Below, one piece after another: positions 1 through 8,814 of a stretch of 64,000 nucleotides of DNA. The translations under genes and the position numbers were made by a program. Below the pieces are notes generated by a model. That model worked only from the letters and a program-made list of their open reading frames with translations, had not been told where the DNA came from and did no database searches. Each line of letters starts with the position of its first letter. The stretch's first letter is position 1. Source of the stretch: an uncultured Piscinibacter sp. (GTDB taxonomy: Bacteria; Pseudomonadota; Gammaproteobacteria; Burkholderiales; Burkholderiaceae_C); contig NZ_CALFYO010000034.1 in the NCBI RefSeq assembly GCF_937952055.1, positions 44,579 to 108,578 on the forward strand, in the 5' to 3' direction.

Positions 1-129
1 CTCGCGGTGGAGCCGGCCGCGGCCTTGCCGCTCGCCGCGCTGCGTGGCGGCGCCTGGCGACCGCGCGAGGGGCAGCGCGTCTGCCTCGTGCTGTGCGGCG
101 CGAACGTGGATCCGGCAACGCTGACCTGA
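1..129 (+). CDS. PLP-dependent threonine/serine dehydratase-like protein, C-terminal fragment
   Basis: Frame 1 is open from the window edge to the TGA at 127-129, giving 42 residues of the C-terminus of a gene that begins outside the window. The sequence has a VEP-alanine-rich helix and then a strand ending VLCGANVDP. This matches the end of fold-type II PLP dehydratases (threonine dehydratase, or EutB of hydroxyectoine breakdown), where a V-L-S-G-G-N-V-D segment closes the catalytic domain. No C-terminal ACT domain follows, so a short catabolic form is likely. Which substrate it uses cannot be told from this tail. The 170 bases between it and the convergent rocD show no gene or clear terminator. 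Confidence 0.6.
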   Translation, partial: LAVEPAAALPLAALRGGAWRPREGQRVCLVLCGANVDPATLT

Positions 130-299
130 TCGCTCGCGCAACCGATGCCGCGACGGCAGCGCTGGCCATCGGCGGTGCTGGTGGGGGGGCGCCGCCATGC
201 CGGCCGATGCCTCGTTGACGGCATCGCTGGCTGCCTTCCGCACTGCCAAACGATGGGGTTCAAGGGGACCCATCGGCGCTTCGACAGCGCCCGCCTCGG

Positions 300-1580
300 T
301 CAGACCGGCGCCAAAGCGGCGCGCGGCTTCGTGCGTGGTGCCACGCGTGACAGCACGCGGCCGAGCGCGGCCACCGCCTCCTCGACCTGCGCGCGCTCGA
401 TGACCAGCGGCGGCGCAAGGCGCACCACGGTGTGGTGGGTGTCCTTGGTCAGCACGCCTTCGTCCATCAGCGCCTCGCAGACAGCACGGGCGCTGGCGAA
501 GGCCGGGTCGATCTGCACGCCGACGAGCAGGCCTCTGCCCCGGATGTCGAGGATCGCCGGATGGCGCAGCGCCTGCAGTGCGACCGTCAGATGCTCACCC
601 TGCTCCCGCGCGCGCTCGGCGAGGCGCTCGTGCGCCAGCGTCTGCAGCGCCGCCAGGCCCACCGCGGCGGCCAACGGGTTGCCGCCAAAGGTGCTGCCGT
701 GGTCGCCGGGGCCGAACTGCGCCATCACGTCCTCACGTGCGAGGAAGGCGCTCACCGGCAACAGCCCTCCGCCCAGCGCCTTGCCCAGTGTGAGTCCGTC
801 GGGCTTCACGCCTTCGTGGTCGCAGGCGAGCATCGTGCCGGTGCGGCCCAGGCCGGTCTGCACCTCGTCACAGATCATCAGCACGCCGTGCCGCGTGCAG
901 ATCTCGCGCACGGCGCTCAGGTAGCCGGCCGGCGGCACGACGATGCCGGCCTCGCCCTGGATCGGCTCGACGATGAAAGCCGCGGTGTCGGGCGTGATCG
1001 CCGCTTCCAGCGCCGCCGCGTCGCCGTATGGCACGCGCGCGAATCCCGGTGCGAAGGGGCCGAATCCGTCGCGATATTGCGCCTCGCTGGAGAAGCCGAC
1101 GATGGTGGTGGTGCGGCCGGCGAAATTGCCCTCGGCCACGAGGATGCGCGCGCGCCCCTCGGGCACGCCCTTGACCTTGTAGGCCCACTTGCGTGCGGCC
1201 TTGATCGCGGTCTCCACCGCCTCGGCGCCGGAATTCATCGGCAGCGCGCGGTCCATGCCGGTGGCTTGTGTCAGCGCCTGCAGGAAGGCGCCGAGCCGGT
1301 CGGTGTGGAAGGCGCGCGAGGTCACCGCAAGACGCTGCGCCTGTTCGTTGAGCGCCGCGAGCAGCGCCGGGTGCCCATGGCCGAAGCTCACCGCCGAGTA
1401 GGCCGACATCATGTCCAGGTAGCGGCGGCCTTCGGTATCGAACAGCCAGACGCCCTCGCCACGCGTCAGCACGACCGGCAGTGGGTGGTAGTTGCGGGCG
1501 CCGTGGCGCGTTTCGAGTTCGATGGGGTCGGGAAAAGCGCTGCGCGTGCGCAGTGCGGCGGCGCGGGCGGTGGTGCTCAT
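300..1580 (-). CDS. rocD: Ornithine aminotransferase (class III PLP transaminase)
   Basis: A 426-residue protein of class III aminotransferase size. It moves the delta-amino group of ornithine to 2-oxoglutarate, giving glutamate-5-semialdehyde. The N-terminal NYHPLPVVLTRGEG segment (about 30-43) is typical of ornithine aminotransferases. The cofactor site is visible as CDEVQTGLGRTG (Asp238 region) and the Schiff-base lysine in LTLGKALGGG (Lys267). The ATG at 1578-1580 was chosen over an upstream in-frame Met because family homology begins near residue 15 and the upstream 36 codons run into the divergent promoter region. The neighbouring divergent Lrp/AsnC gene is a likely regulator. Other omega-transaminases are possible but fit the N-terminus less well. 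Confidence 0.87.
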   Translation of the reverse strand: MSTTARAAALRTRSAFPDPIELETRHGARNYHPLPVVLTRGEGVWLFDTEGRRYLDMMSAYSAVSFGHGHPALLAALNEQAQRLAVTSRAFHTDRLGAFLQALTQATGMDRALPMNSGAEAVETAIKAARKWAYKVKGVPEGRARILVAEGNFAGRTTTIVGFSSEAQYRDGFGPFAPGFARVPYGDAAALEAAITPDTAAFIVEPIQGEAGIVVPPAGYLSAVREICTRHGVLMICDEVQTGLGRTGTMLACDHEGVKPDGLTLGKALGGGLLPVSAFLAREDVMAQFGPGDHGSTFGGNPLAAAVGLAALQTLAHERLAERAREQGEHLTVALQALRHPAILDIRGRGLLVGVQIDPAFASARAVCEALMDEGVLTKDTHHTVVRLAPPLVIERAQVEEAVAALGRVLSRVAPRTKPRAALAPV

Positions 1581-1650
1581 GGCGGATCGGTCCTGCAGTC
1601 TGTCGGTAGACGCACTGTAGGCCGCAAGGCAGGAAATGTGCTTTCGACTG

Positions 1651-1690
1651 CTTGCACGGTTGCACCAAAGAATGCAAGCTTCGTGCACTG
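1651..1690. promoter_or_regulatory. Candidate Lrp/AsnC operator between rocD and the regulator gene
   Basis: The 125-bp divergent spacer holds clustered TGCA elements. CTTGCA at 1651-1656 pairs with TGCAAG at 1673-1678, and a tighter inverted repeat TTGCA-N8-TGCAA lies at 1660-1677. A further GTGCAC is at 1683-1688. Lrp-family regulators commonly bind several weak palindromes in phase in their own promoters, so autoregulation plus control of rocD is inferred. No binding has been shown. Confidence 0.4.
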
Positions 1691-1705
1691 ATCAAGTCAC
1701 ACTCC

Positions 1706-2179
1706 ATGAATGAACTCGATCTTGACGCCATAGACCGCAAGATCCTGGCGACGCTGCAGGCCGAGGGGCGCGCCACCAACGTGGATCTGGCGGCACGCGT
1801 GCATCTCTCCGCCCCGCAATGTTTCCGCCGCGTGCGCGCGCTGGAGGAGCGGGGCGTGATCCGCCGCTACGCCGCGCAGGTGCAGCCCGAGGCTGTCGGC
1901 TTGGGTGTGATGGCCTATGTCAGCCTGAACATCGCCGGCCAGCAGTTCGGCCGCGTGCGCGAGATCGAGGCCAGCATCCGCAGCTTTCCGCAGATCCTTG
2001 AATGCCATACGGTCTCCGGCGACAGTGATTACTTGCTCAAGGTGGTGGCGCGCGACCTGAAGAGCCTGTCGCAGTTCCTCACCGACGGGCTCATGCAGGT
2101 GCCGGGCGTGGATGACGTGCGCTCGATGATCTGCCTGGAAGAGATCAAGGCCCCGTCACCGATGCCCGTCGGCGACTGA
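1706..2179 (+). CDS. Lrp/AsnC family transcriptional regulator
   Basis: 157 residues, the usual Lrp/AsnC length. An N-terminal helix-turn-helix spans about 20-45 (NVDLAARVHLSAPQCFRRVRAL), followed by the linker and the RAM/AsnC ligand-binding sandwich (about 68-150). The RAM domain ends with the PGV-D-V-R-S strand seen in the family, and the signature G-D-S-D-Y-L-L is present. The ATG at 1706 gives the canonical M-x-x-L-D-x-I-D-R-K-I-L start; an upstream in-frame ATG at 1652 lies inside the putative operator and is disfavoured. It is transcribed away from rocD and probably senses an amino acid to control it. Confidence 0.88.
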   Translation: MNELDLDAIDRKILATLQAEGRATNVDLAARVHLSAPQCFRRVRALEERGVIRRYAAQVQPEAVGLGVMAYVSLNIAGQQFGRVREIEASIRSFPQILECHTVSGDSDYLLKVVARDLKSLSQFLTDGLMQVPGVDDVRSMICLEEIKAPSPMPVGD

Positions 2180-2183
2180 AACA

Positions 2184-2216
2184 TTTGCGCGATGAGCGCG
2201 CGCAAGTTTGCTTTTT
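2184..2216 (+). terminator. Rho-independent terminator after the Lrp/AsnC gene
   Basis: A 7-bp stem, TTGCGCG (2185-2191) with CGCGCAA (2199-2205), encloses a 7-nt loop. It is followed directly by a T-rich run at 2207-2216. It lies five bases after the regulator's stop codon and separates it from pobR. Confidence 0.72.
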
Positions 2217-2270
2217 GAACATTCGCGAAGGCTTTGCCGGTAAATTGACCTGGCTCACGAGACCCTTCGC

Positions 2271-3068
2271 ATGCTGGCCCCGCTCCCCCTCGACGACTCG
2301 ACCGCGCACCATGCGCCGCAGCGCCGCGACCTGGTCGCCGGGCTGGAGAAGGGCCTGGCGGTGATCTGCGCCTTCGACCAGGAACGCCCGCTGCTGTCCG
2401 TCACCGAGGTGGCCGAGCGCTGCGGCCTGACGCGCGCCGCCGCTCGCCGCTACCTGATCACGCTGGAGCACCTGGGCTATGTGCGCAGCGAGCGCGGGCG
2501 CTGGTCGCTCTCCGCCAAGGTGCTGCGCTTGGCGCAGAGCTATATGCATTCCGGCCGCCTGCCGCGCGTGGTGCAGCCCGAACTGCACCGGCTCGTCTCC
2601 GCGCTGAAGGAGGCCTCCTCGGCTGGTGTGCTCGACGGCGACGATGTGATCTGCATCGCTGCACTGACGGCGGGCCACCTGGTGTCGAGCACACTTCAGC
2701 CGGGCACGCGCGTGCCGGCCTGGTGCACCGCCAACGGCCGCGTGCTGCTCGCCGCGCTGTCCACTGCGCACCGAGATGCCTGGCTGGCCAGCCGCTCCTT
2801 CGCGCCGCGCACGCCGTACACCGTTACCGATCCACAGCGCCTGGGCGCCGAGCTGGCGCGCGTGCGCGCCCAGGGCTACGCGCTGGTCGACCAGGAACTG
2901 GAGATCGGCCTGCGCACGATCTCCGTGCCGCTGGAAAGCAGCGACGGCCAGGTGCTCGCCGCGATCAACGTGAGCGCACATGCGGCACGCCGCTCCGCCG
3001 AACAACTCGTCGACGAATGCCTGCCCGCGCTGCGCCAGACCCAGGCGACGCTGCGCCGGCAACTCTGA
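2271..3068 (+). CDS. pobR: IclR-family regulator of p-hydroxybenzoate catabolism (PobR/PcaR type)
   Basis: 265 residues with an IclR layout: N-terminal winged helix (about 25-85, HTH around SVTEVAERCGLTRAAARRYL) and a C-terminal effector domain (about 95-260). The segment FVDQELEIGLR-type (here LVDQELEIGLRTISVPL) is diagnostic of the PcaR/PobR/PcaU subgroup, which responds to aromatic acids or beta-ketoadipate. It lies 24 bp upstream of pobA on the same strand and is probably co-transcribed. In Acinetobacter pobR is divergent from pobA, so this tandem order differs. Its effector is inferred to be 4-hydroxybenzoate from the neighbour. Confidence 0.82.
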   Translation: MLAPLPLDDSTAHHAPQRRDLVAGLEKGLAVICAFDQERPLLSVTEVAERCGLTRAAARRYLITLEHLGYVRSERGRWSLSAKVLRLAQSYMHSGRLPRVVQPELHRLVSALKEASSAGVLDGDDVICIAALTAGHLVSSTLQPGTRVPAWCTANGRVLLAALSTAHRDAWLASRSFAPRTPYTVTDPQRLGAELARVRAQGYALVDQELEIGLRTISVPLESSDGQVLAAINVSAHAARRSAEQLVDECLPALRQTQATLRRQL

Positions 3069-3092
3069 CCCACCCGCACCAGGAGACTGACC

Positions 3093-4265
3093 ATGAAGAC
3101 CCAGGTCGCCATCATCGGCGCCGGCCCCTCCGGCCTGCTGCTCGGCGCGCTGCTGGCCAAGGCCGGCATCGATGCCGTGATCCTCGAGGCAAAGAGCCCG
3201 GACTATGTGCTCGGCCGCATCCGCGCCGGCGTGCTCGAGCAGGTCTGCGTCGACCTGCTGGACAGCGTGGGCGTCGGTGCGCGCATGCACCGCGAGGGCC
3301 TGGTGCACGGCGGCTTCGAGCTCGCCTTCGGCGGCGCCCGCCACCGCATCGACATGAAGGGGCTCACGGGCGGCAAGCAGGTGATGGTCTACGGCCAGAC
3401 CGAGGTGACGCGCGACCTGATGGACGACCGTGCTGCGAAGGGCCTGACCACCGTCTACGAGGCCGCGGACGTCAGCCTGCACGACTTCGACGGCAGCAGG
3501 CCGAAGGTGCGCTACCGGAAGGACGGCGCCACGCACGAGATCGAGTGCGAGTTCATCGCCGGTTGCGACGGCTACCACGGCGTCAGCCGCGCCAGCGTGC
3601 CGTCCTCGGCAATCCAGAGCTTCGAGCGGGTCTATCCGTTCGGCTGGCTGGGGGTCCTGTCGGACACGCCGCCGGTCGCGCACGAGCTGATCTACTCCAA
3701 TCACGAACGTGGCTTCGCGCTGTGCAGCATGCGCTCGCTGACGCGCAGCCGCCACTACGTGCAGTGCTCGCTGGACGACAGGGTGGAGGACTGGTCGGAC
3801 GACGCCTTCTGGGACGAACTGCGCCGTCGCCTCGACCCCGAGGCGGCCGAGTCGCTGGTGACGGGCCCGTCGATCGAGAAGAGCATCGCGCCGCTGCGCA
3901 GCTTCGTCGCCGAGCCGATGCGCTTCGGCCGCCTCTTCCTCGCCGGCGACGCCGCGCACATCGTGCCGCCCACCGGCGCCAAGGGCCTGAACCTCGCCGC
4001 CACCGATGTCGGCTACCTCGGCGCGGCACTGGCCGAGTTCTACAACGTCAAGTCCAGCGCCGGCATCGACAGCTACTCGCAGCGCTGCCTGCGTCGCATC
4101 TGGCGCGCCGAGCGCTTCTCCTGGTGGTTCACCAGCCTGATGCACAAGTTCCCGGACACCGGCGCCTTCGGCCAGAAGATGCAGGCCGCGGAGCTGGACT
4201 ACCTGGTGAACTCGGTGGCCGCCTCGACGACGATGGCCGAGAACTACGTCGGCCTCCCCCTGTAG
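3093..4265 (+). CDS. pobA: 4-hydroxybenzoate 3-monooxygenase
   Basis: 390 residues, close to the 394 of the Pseudomonas enzyme. It is an FAD/NADPH flavoprotein hydroxylase that converts 4-hydroxybenzoate to protocatechuate in the cytoplasm. Visible motifs are the FAD-binding GAGPSG (9-14), RIRAGVLEQ (42-50), GCDG (157-160) and the second FAD motif AGDAAHIVPPTGAKG. Catalytic positions of the Pseudomonas enzyme fall in register: Tyr201, Arg214, Arg220, Tyr222 and Tyr385. An AGGAGA ribosome site precedes the ATG. It follows pobR and converges on the downstream importer with only 7 bp between stop codons. Ring-cleavage genes for protocatechuate are not in this window. Confidence 0.95.
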   Translation: MKTQVAIIGAGPSGLLLGALLAKAGIDAVILEAKSPDYVLGRIRAGVLEQVCVDLLDSVGVGARMHREGLVHGGFELAFGGARHRIDMKGLTGGKQVMVYGQTEVTRDLMDDRAAKGLTTVYEAADVSLHDFDGSRPKVRYRKDGATHEIECEFIAGCDGYHGVSRASVPSSAIQSFERVYPFGWLGVLSDTPPVAHELIYSNHERGFALCSMRSLTRSRHYVQCSLDDRVEDWSDDAFWDELRRRLDPEAAESLVTGPSIEKSIAPLRSFVAEPMRFGRLFLAGDAAHIVPPTGAKGLNLAATDVGYLGAALAEFYNVKSSAGIDSYSQRCLRRIWRAERFSWWFTSLMHKFPDTGAFGQKMQAAELDYLVNSVAASTTMAENYVGLPL

Positions 4266-4272
4266 CTTGCGC

Positions 4273-4980
4273 TCAGTGGCTGGCCACGGCCAGCCACTTG
4301 TCCAGGGTCCCGGGATCCAAGAGGAGCGCGTCGCTCTGGCCTTCGTGCACCACGGCGCCTCGATCCAGTACCACCGCGTGACGGGTGATCGGCAGGATCA
4401 TTTTCGGGTTCTGCTCGACGATGATCGCCGACATGCCTTCGTCGCGCACCACGCGCGCGATCGATCGCAGCAGCTCCTCGACGATGATGGGCGCGAGGCC
4501 TTCCAGCGGCTCGTCGAGCAGCAACAGCTTGGGGTTGAGCACCAGAGCCCGCGCCACCGCGAGCATCTGCTGCTCGCCGCCGGAGAGCTGGTTGCCGAGG
4601 TTGCCGCGCCGCTCGGCCAGGCGCGGGAACATCTCGTAGGCACGCGCCACCGTCCACGGCCCCGGTCGCGCCACCGCGGTGAGATTCTCGTCGACGCTCA
4701 GCGACTTGAAGATGTTGCGCTCCTGCGGCACCCAGCCAATGCCGGCGGCGGCGCGCTTGAACGAGGGCAAGGGGGTGATGTCCCGCCCGTCGAGCACGAT
4801 GCGACCGGCATGGTGGCGCGTCGCGCCGACCAGCGTGTTCAGCAGCGTCGTCTTGCCCGTTCCGTTGCGGCCGAGCAGGGCGAGCGAGGCGCCCTTCTCC
4901 AGCACGAGGTCCACCCCCTGCACCACCACGGCCTCGCCGTAGCCGGACTTCAGGCCCTCGACGCGCAGCAGCTCAGCCAT
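4273..4980 (-). CDS. livF: HAAT-type ABC importer ATPase LivF (system 1)
   Basis: 235-residue ATPase. Walker A GRNGTGKTT is at 37-45, signature LSGGEQQM near the middle, and Walker B LLLLDEPLEGLAP. The E-G-L-A-P after Walker B separates LivF from LivG. The start at 4980 (MAELL) was chosen by homology; its first eight bases overlap the end of livG. It is the last gene of a five-gene operon livKHMGF read leftwards. System 1 abuts pobA, so an aromatic acid such as 4-hydroxybenzoate is a reasonable substrate guess, though the family also carries leucine-type amino acids, urea and amides. Confidence 0.9.
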   Translation of the reverse strand: MAELLRVEGLKSGYGEAVVVQGVDLVLEKGASLALLGRNGTGKTTLLNTLVGATRHHAGRIVLDGRDITPLPSFKRAAAGIGWVPQERNIFKSLSVDENLTAVARPGPWTVARAYEMFPRLAERRGNLGNQLSGGEQQMLAVARALVLNPKLLLLDEPLEGLAPIIVEELLRSIARVVRDEGMSAIIVEQNPKMILPITRHAVVLDRGAVVHEGQSDALLLDPGTLDKWLAVASH

Positions 4981-5728
4981 GGGGCGTGCCCTCGCCGAGG
5001 TAGACCGACTTGACGCGCGGGTCGCTGGCGATGCTTTGCACGTCGCCCTCGGCGAACAGCGAGCCGTTGACCAGCACCGACACCGTGCGCGCAAAATTGA
5101 AGACGAGGTCCATGTCGTGCTCGATCAGCAGCACCGTCACCTCGGCGGGCAGCGCGTTGACGATGTCGAAGATCTCCTGGCGCTCCCCCTCGGGCACGCC
5201 GGCCACCGGCTCGTCGAGCAAGAGCACGCGGGGCCGGCAGGCCAGCGCCGTGGCGATCTCCAGCTGCCGCCGCTTGCCGTAGGCCAGCAGCGCGACCTTC
5301 TGGTCCTGCACGTCGTCGAGGTGGAACTGCCTCAGCAGCTCGTCGCAGCGTTGCGCGACGCGATCGTCTCCGCCCAGCGCCTGCCAGAGGCGGCCCCCGA
5401 TGCCGAGCTGATTCGAGACTGTCAGTGCCAGAGACTCCAGCGGGGTCAGCTCGTTGAAGAGCTGGTTGATCTGGAACGTGCGCACGATGCCGCGGTGCAC
5501 GCGCTGGTGCGAGGGGATCGAGGTGATGTCCTCGCCTTCGAGGATCACGCTGCCCGAGGTCGGCTCGAGCACGCCGGTGAGCAGGTTGATCAGCGTCGTC
5601 TTGCCCGCGCCGTTCGGGCCGATCAGCGCCTGGCGCGCGCCCTTCTCGACCTTCAGCGAGACGTCGTTGGTGGCGGCGAAGGCGCCGAATCGCTTGACCA
5701 GGTTCCGGGTTTCGAGGACGACGGTCAT
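4973..5728 (-). CDS. livG: HAAT-type ABC importer ATPase LivG (system 1)
   Basis: 251 residues from the ATG at 5728, which overlaps the livM stop as ATGA. An upstream in-frame Met at 5749 would overlap livM by 25 bp and is less likely. Walker A GPNGAGKTT is at 37-45, and Walker B is VLLLDEPVAGV. The signature is the relaxed AYGKRRQLEIA form usual in LivG. The LivG-specific insertion after the Q-loop is present. It pairs with LivF as the ATPase heterodimer of system 1. Confidence 0.9.
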   Translation of the reverse strand: MTVVLETRNLVKRFGAFAATNDVSLKVEKGARQALIGPNGAGKTTLINLLTGVLEPTSGSVILEGEDITSIPSHQRVHRGIVRTFQINQLFNELTPLESLALTVSNQLGIGGRLWQALGGDDRVAQRCDELLRQFHLDDVQDQKVALLAYGKRRQLEIATALACRPRVLLLDEPVAGVPEGERQEIFDIVNALPAEVTVLLIEHDMDLVFNFARTVSVLVNGSLFAEGDVQSIASDPRVKSVYLGEGTPHG

Positions 5729-6681
5729 GACTTCTTCCACCACGTCCATGGCTTGAAGAATCGCTCACGGCCGACCATGACGAGCACGACGAGGAACAGC
5801 CCCAGCCAGAAGGTCCAGTACTGCGGCGTCCAGGCCGACAGGAGGTCGTGAAGCAGCTTGAAGGCGATCGCGCCGAACAGCCCCCCCCACAGCCAGCCGG
5901 CGCCGCCGATCACCACGATCAGCATGGCGTCGGCGCTGCGGTGGAAGTCCAGGCCGTCGAGCGAGGCGAAGCCGGTGGTCTGCGCCAGCAGCGCGCCAGC
6001 CGCTCCCGCCATCGCCGCCGAGATGGTGTAGATCACGCCGAGGCGAGCGTCGACGTTCAGACCGATCGCCGCGGCGCGCAGCCGGTTGTCGCGGATCGCC
6101 TGCAGGGACCAGCCGAACGGCGACTTGACGATGCGCCGTGCGACCAGCAGTCCGATCAGCAGCACCACCAGCGAGTAGGCGTAGGCGGTGCGGCCGTAGA
6201 GGTCGAACTCGAAGCGGCCGGCGAGCGCACCGATGGTCACGCCCTGCAATCCGTCGGCACCGCCAGTGAAATCGAGCTTGTTCGCCAGCTCGTAGAGGAT
6301 GGCGGCAACGCCCAGCGTGATCATCAGGCGCGCCAGGTCGGAGCCGCGCATGACCAGCACGCTGCTGGCCGCCCCGAGCAGCGCGGTGATGGCGATCGCC
6401 ACCGCCAGGCCCACCAGCGGCTCGGGCATCACATGCTTGGCGAACAACGCCGCCGCATAGGCCCCGGTGCCGAAGAAGGCGGTGTGACCGAGCGACACGA
6501 TGCCGGCATAGCCGAGGATCAGGTCCAGCGAGACGGCGAACAGCGCGATGATGGCGATTTCGTTGGCCAGCAGCGAATGCTGCTCGCCGACGGCGAACCA
6601 CGTCAGGGGCAGCGCGACAAGAATGGCCAGCTCCCAGGGCTTCCACCGTCGCAGCGCTGCAAGCGAAGGGGCGGAACTCAT
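5725..6681 (-). CDS. livM: HAAT-type ABC importer permease LivM (system 1)
   Basis: 318-residue inner-membrane permease with about nine hydrophobic segments. The conserved LivM block GYAGIVSLGHTAFFGTGAYAA lies near residue 60, and the GGAGWLWGGLFGA coupling segment near the C-terminus. It overlaps livH by ATGA at its 5' end and livG by ATGA at its 3' end, so the operon is translationally coupled. The C-terminal tail is basic (FKPWTWWKKS). Confidence 0.9.
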   Translation of the reverse strand: MSSAPSLAALRRWKPWELAILVALPLTWFAVGEQHSLLANEIAIIALFAVSLDLILGYAGIVSLGHTAFFGTGAYAAALFAKHVMPEPLVGLAVAIAITALLGAASSVLVMRGSDLARLMITLGVAAILYELANKLDFTGGADGLQGVTIGALAGRFEFDLYGRTAYAYSLVVLLIGLLVARRIVKSPFGWSLQAIRDNRLRAAAIGLNVDARLGVIYTISAAMAGAAGALLAQTTGFASLDGLDFHRSADAMLIVVIGGAGWLWGGLFGAIAFKLLHDLLSAWTPQYWTFWLGLFLVVLVMVGRERFFKPWTWWKKS

Positions 6682-7538
6682 TTCGTCGCCGCCCGTCCGA
6701 ACAGTCCCTGCGGGCGCCAGAACAAAATCGCCACCATCAGGGTGTAGACGACGAAGGCGCCGAGCTGCGGCACGTAGTACTTGCCCATCACATCGGCAAT
6801 GCCCAGCAGCAGCGCGGCGAGCAGCGGACCGGTGATGGTGGTCGTCCCGCCCACCGAGACGACGATGAGAAAATAGATCATGAACTTGAGCGGGAAGCTC
6901 GGGTCCAGGCCCAGCACCTCGGCGCCGAGCGCGCCGCCCAGGCCGGCCAGGCCCGAACCCACCGCGAAGGTGATGCTGAACACCTGGTTGACGTTGATGC
7001 CCAGGCCGGCAGCGACGCGCGCGTCGTCCACCGCGGCGCGCAGCCGGCTGCCAAAGCGGGTGCGCGCGAGGATCAGCTGCAGGATCGCGGTCAGCACGAG
7101 GCAGACGGCGATGATGAAGAGCCGGTAGCGACCGATGCCGACCCCGGCGACCTCGAAGCGGCCCTGCAGGAACTCCGGGAGCTTGATGATCTGCTGCTGC
7201 GAGCCGACGACATAGTCGACCGCCGCCACCGTCATGAAGACGATGCCGATGGAGAACAGCACGTGGTCGAGGTGCGGCCGCTTGTACATCGGGCGGTACA
7301 GCGTGCGCTCGGCCACCGCGCCGATCGCCGCCGGGATAAGGAAGGCCAGCGGCAGCGTGGCCAGGAAGGGCACGCCGGCGCGCTCCATCAGCAGCACCGT
7401 GACATAGCCACCGGCCATCGCGAAGGCGCCGTGCGCCAGGTTGACGAAGTTCATCAACCCGAGCGTCACGGCCAGCCCGACCGCGAGCACGAAGAGCAGC
7501 ATGCCGTAGGCGATGCCGTCGAAAAGGAGAGTCAGCAT
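6678..7538 (-). CDS. livH: HAAT-type ABC importer permease LivH (system 1)
   Basis: 286-residue permease of normal LivH size. It carries the conserved GLMNFVNLAHGAFAMAGGY block (about 28-46), the VGGTTTITGPLLAALLLG segment and a closing LFWRPQGLFGR. It forms the transmembrane pore with LivM. Its start lies 39 bp after the end of the binding-protein gene, and its stop overlaps livM by four bases. Confidence 0.9.
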   Translation of the reverse strand: MLTLLFDGIAYGMLLFVLAVGLAVTLGLMNFVNLAHGAFAMAGGYVTVLLMERAGVPFLATLPLAFLIPAAIGAVAERTLYRPMYKRPHLDHVLFSIGIVFMTVAAVDYVVGSQQQIIKLPEFLQGRFEVAGVGIGRYRLFIIAVCLVLTAILQLILARTRFGSRLRAAVDDARVAAGLGINVNQVFSITFAVGSGLAGLGGALGAEVLGLDPSFPLKFMIYFLIVVSVGGTTTITGPLLAALLLGIADVMGKYYVPQLGAFVVYTLMVAILFWRPQGLFGRAATK

Positions 7539-7577
7539 CGAAAGGCCGCCCCCGCCGTCAGCCCCGGGGCGTCGCGG

Positions 7578-8756
7578 TCACTTCTGCTTGCCCGGGTCCT
7601 TCATCGCCTTGATCGCATCGAATTCGACGTTGTGCAATTCGCCGCCGACGCGCTCGACCTTGCGGAAGTACATGTCGTGCACGATGTCGCGCGTCTGCGC
7701 GTCGATCAGAACCTGGCCGCGAGGGCTCTCGAAGACCTGCCCCTTCATCGCGTTGAGCAGCGCCTCGCCGCCAGCGCCCTTGGTGACCTTCAGCGCCTCC
7801 ATGATGACGCGCATACCATCGTAGCCGCCCACGGCCATGAAGTTGGGGCGCATGCCGTTGTTGGCCTTCTTGAAGGCGTCGACGAACTTCTGGTTGGCGG
7901 CGGACTTGTGATTCGCTGAGTAGTGGTGGGCAGTCACCACGCCCAGCGCCACGTCGCCCATGTCGTTGAGCTGGTCGTCGTCGGTGATGTCGCCGGTCCC
8001 GATCAGCCGGATGCCGGCCTTGTCCAGACCGCGCTCGGCGAACTGCTTCATGAACGCCGCGCCCTGGCCCGAAGGCAGGAACACGTACAGCGCCTCGGGC
8101 GCCGCGTCACGCACCTTCTGCAGCACCGGCGCGAAGTCCGGGCTGCGCAGCGGGGTGCGCAGCTTGTCGACCACGGTGCCACCGTTGAGCACCATGCGGT
8201 CCGCGAAGTAGCGCTCGGCGTCGATGCCGGGCGCGTAGTCGCTGACCAGCGTGACGACCTTCTTGATCTTGTTCTTGTTCGCCCACTCGGCCATCGCGAC
8301 GGCCGCCTGCGGCAGCGTGAAGCTGGTGCGCACGACGAAGGGCGAGGCCTCGGTGATCGCCGACGTGGCCGCGGCCATCACGACCATCGGTGTCTTGCTC
8401 TGCGTGGCGATCGGCGCCGTGGCCATGGCCGCCGGCGTGATCCCGAAGCCGGCCAGCGCGACCACCTTCTCCTGCACCACCAGTTCCTGCGCGAGTCGGC
8501 GCGTCGTGTCGGGCACGGTGGCATCGTCCTTGACGATCACCTCGACCTTTCGCCCAGCGATCGTGTTGCCGTTCTGAGCCAGGTAGAGCTTCACCGCCGC
8601 GTCGATCTGCCGGCCGGTGGTGGCCTGCTGGCCGGTCATGGGCAGGATCAGGCCGATCTTGATCGGGTCGGCAGCGAGGGCCTGCGAGCCCGCCAGGCCG
8701 AGGCCCAACGTCAGGGTCGCGGCGGCAATGCCGCGCAGGGTGGTGCGCTTTTGCAT
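7578..8756 (-). CDS. livK: Periplasmic substrate-binding protein LivK-like (system 1)
   Basis: 392 residues from the ATG at 8756. A Sec signal peptide (MQKRTTLRG, hydrophobic stretch, ALA cleavage near residue 28) is followed by the type I periplasmic-binding fold starting IKIGLILPMTGQQATTGRQ. It is the first gene of the system 1 operon, as usual for HAAT systems where the receptor is made in excess. The ligand cannot be read from sequence. Proximity to pobA and the wider cluster favours an aromatic or phenylpropanoid acid. Confidence 0.87.
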   Translation of the reverse strand: MQKRTTLRGIAAATLTLGLGLAGSQALAADPIKIGLILPMTGQQATTGRQIDAAVKLYLAQNGNTIAGRKVEVIVKDDATVPDTTRRLAQELVVQEKVVALAGFGITPAAMATAPIATQSKTPMVVMAAATSAITEASPFVVRTSFTLPQAAVAMAEWANKNKIKKVVTLVSDYAPGIDAERYFADRMVLNGGTVVDKLRTPLRSPDFAPVLQKVRDAAPEALYVFLPSGQGAAFMKQFAERGLDKAGIRLIGTGDITDDDQLNDMGDVALGVVTAHHYSANHKSAANQKFVDAFKKANNGMRPNFMAVGGYDGMRVIMEALKVTKGAGGEALLNAMKGQVFESPRGQVLIDAQTRDIVHDMYFRKVERVGGELHNVEFDAIKAMKDPGKQK

Positions 8757-8814
8757 GAGACGGTCTCCGAAGAAGGGCCCGATTCTCGCGCCGGGCCGTT
8801 CCAGACATATCGTG

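Noticed and set aside
2145..4145. A 666-codon minus-strand open frame opposite pobR and pobA
   Set aside because: Composition is Ala/Arg/His/Gln-rich without any domain, and it lies antisense to two genes with complete catalytic motifs. It is a GC-driven shadow frame.
4275..4298. Terminator hairpin (10-bp stem) between pobA and livF
   Set aside because: The stem lies inside the last codons of livF, with no T-tract on either strand. It may be only a by-product of the coding sequence.
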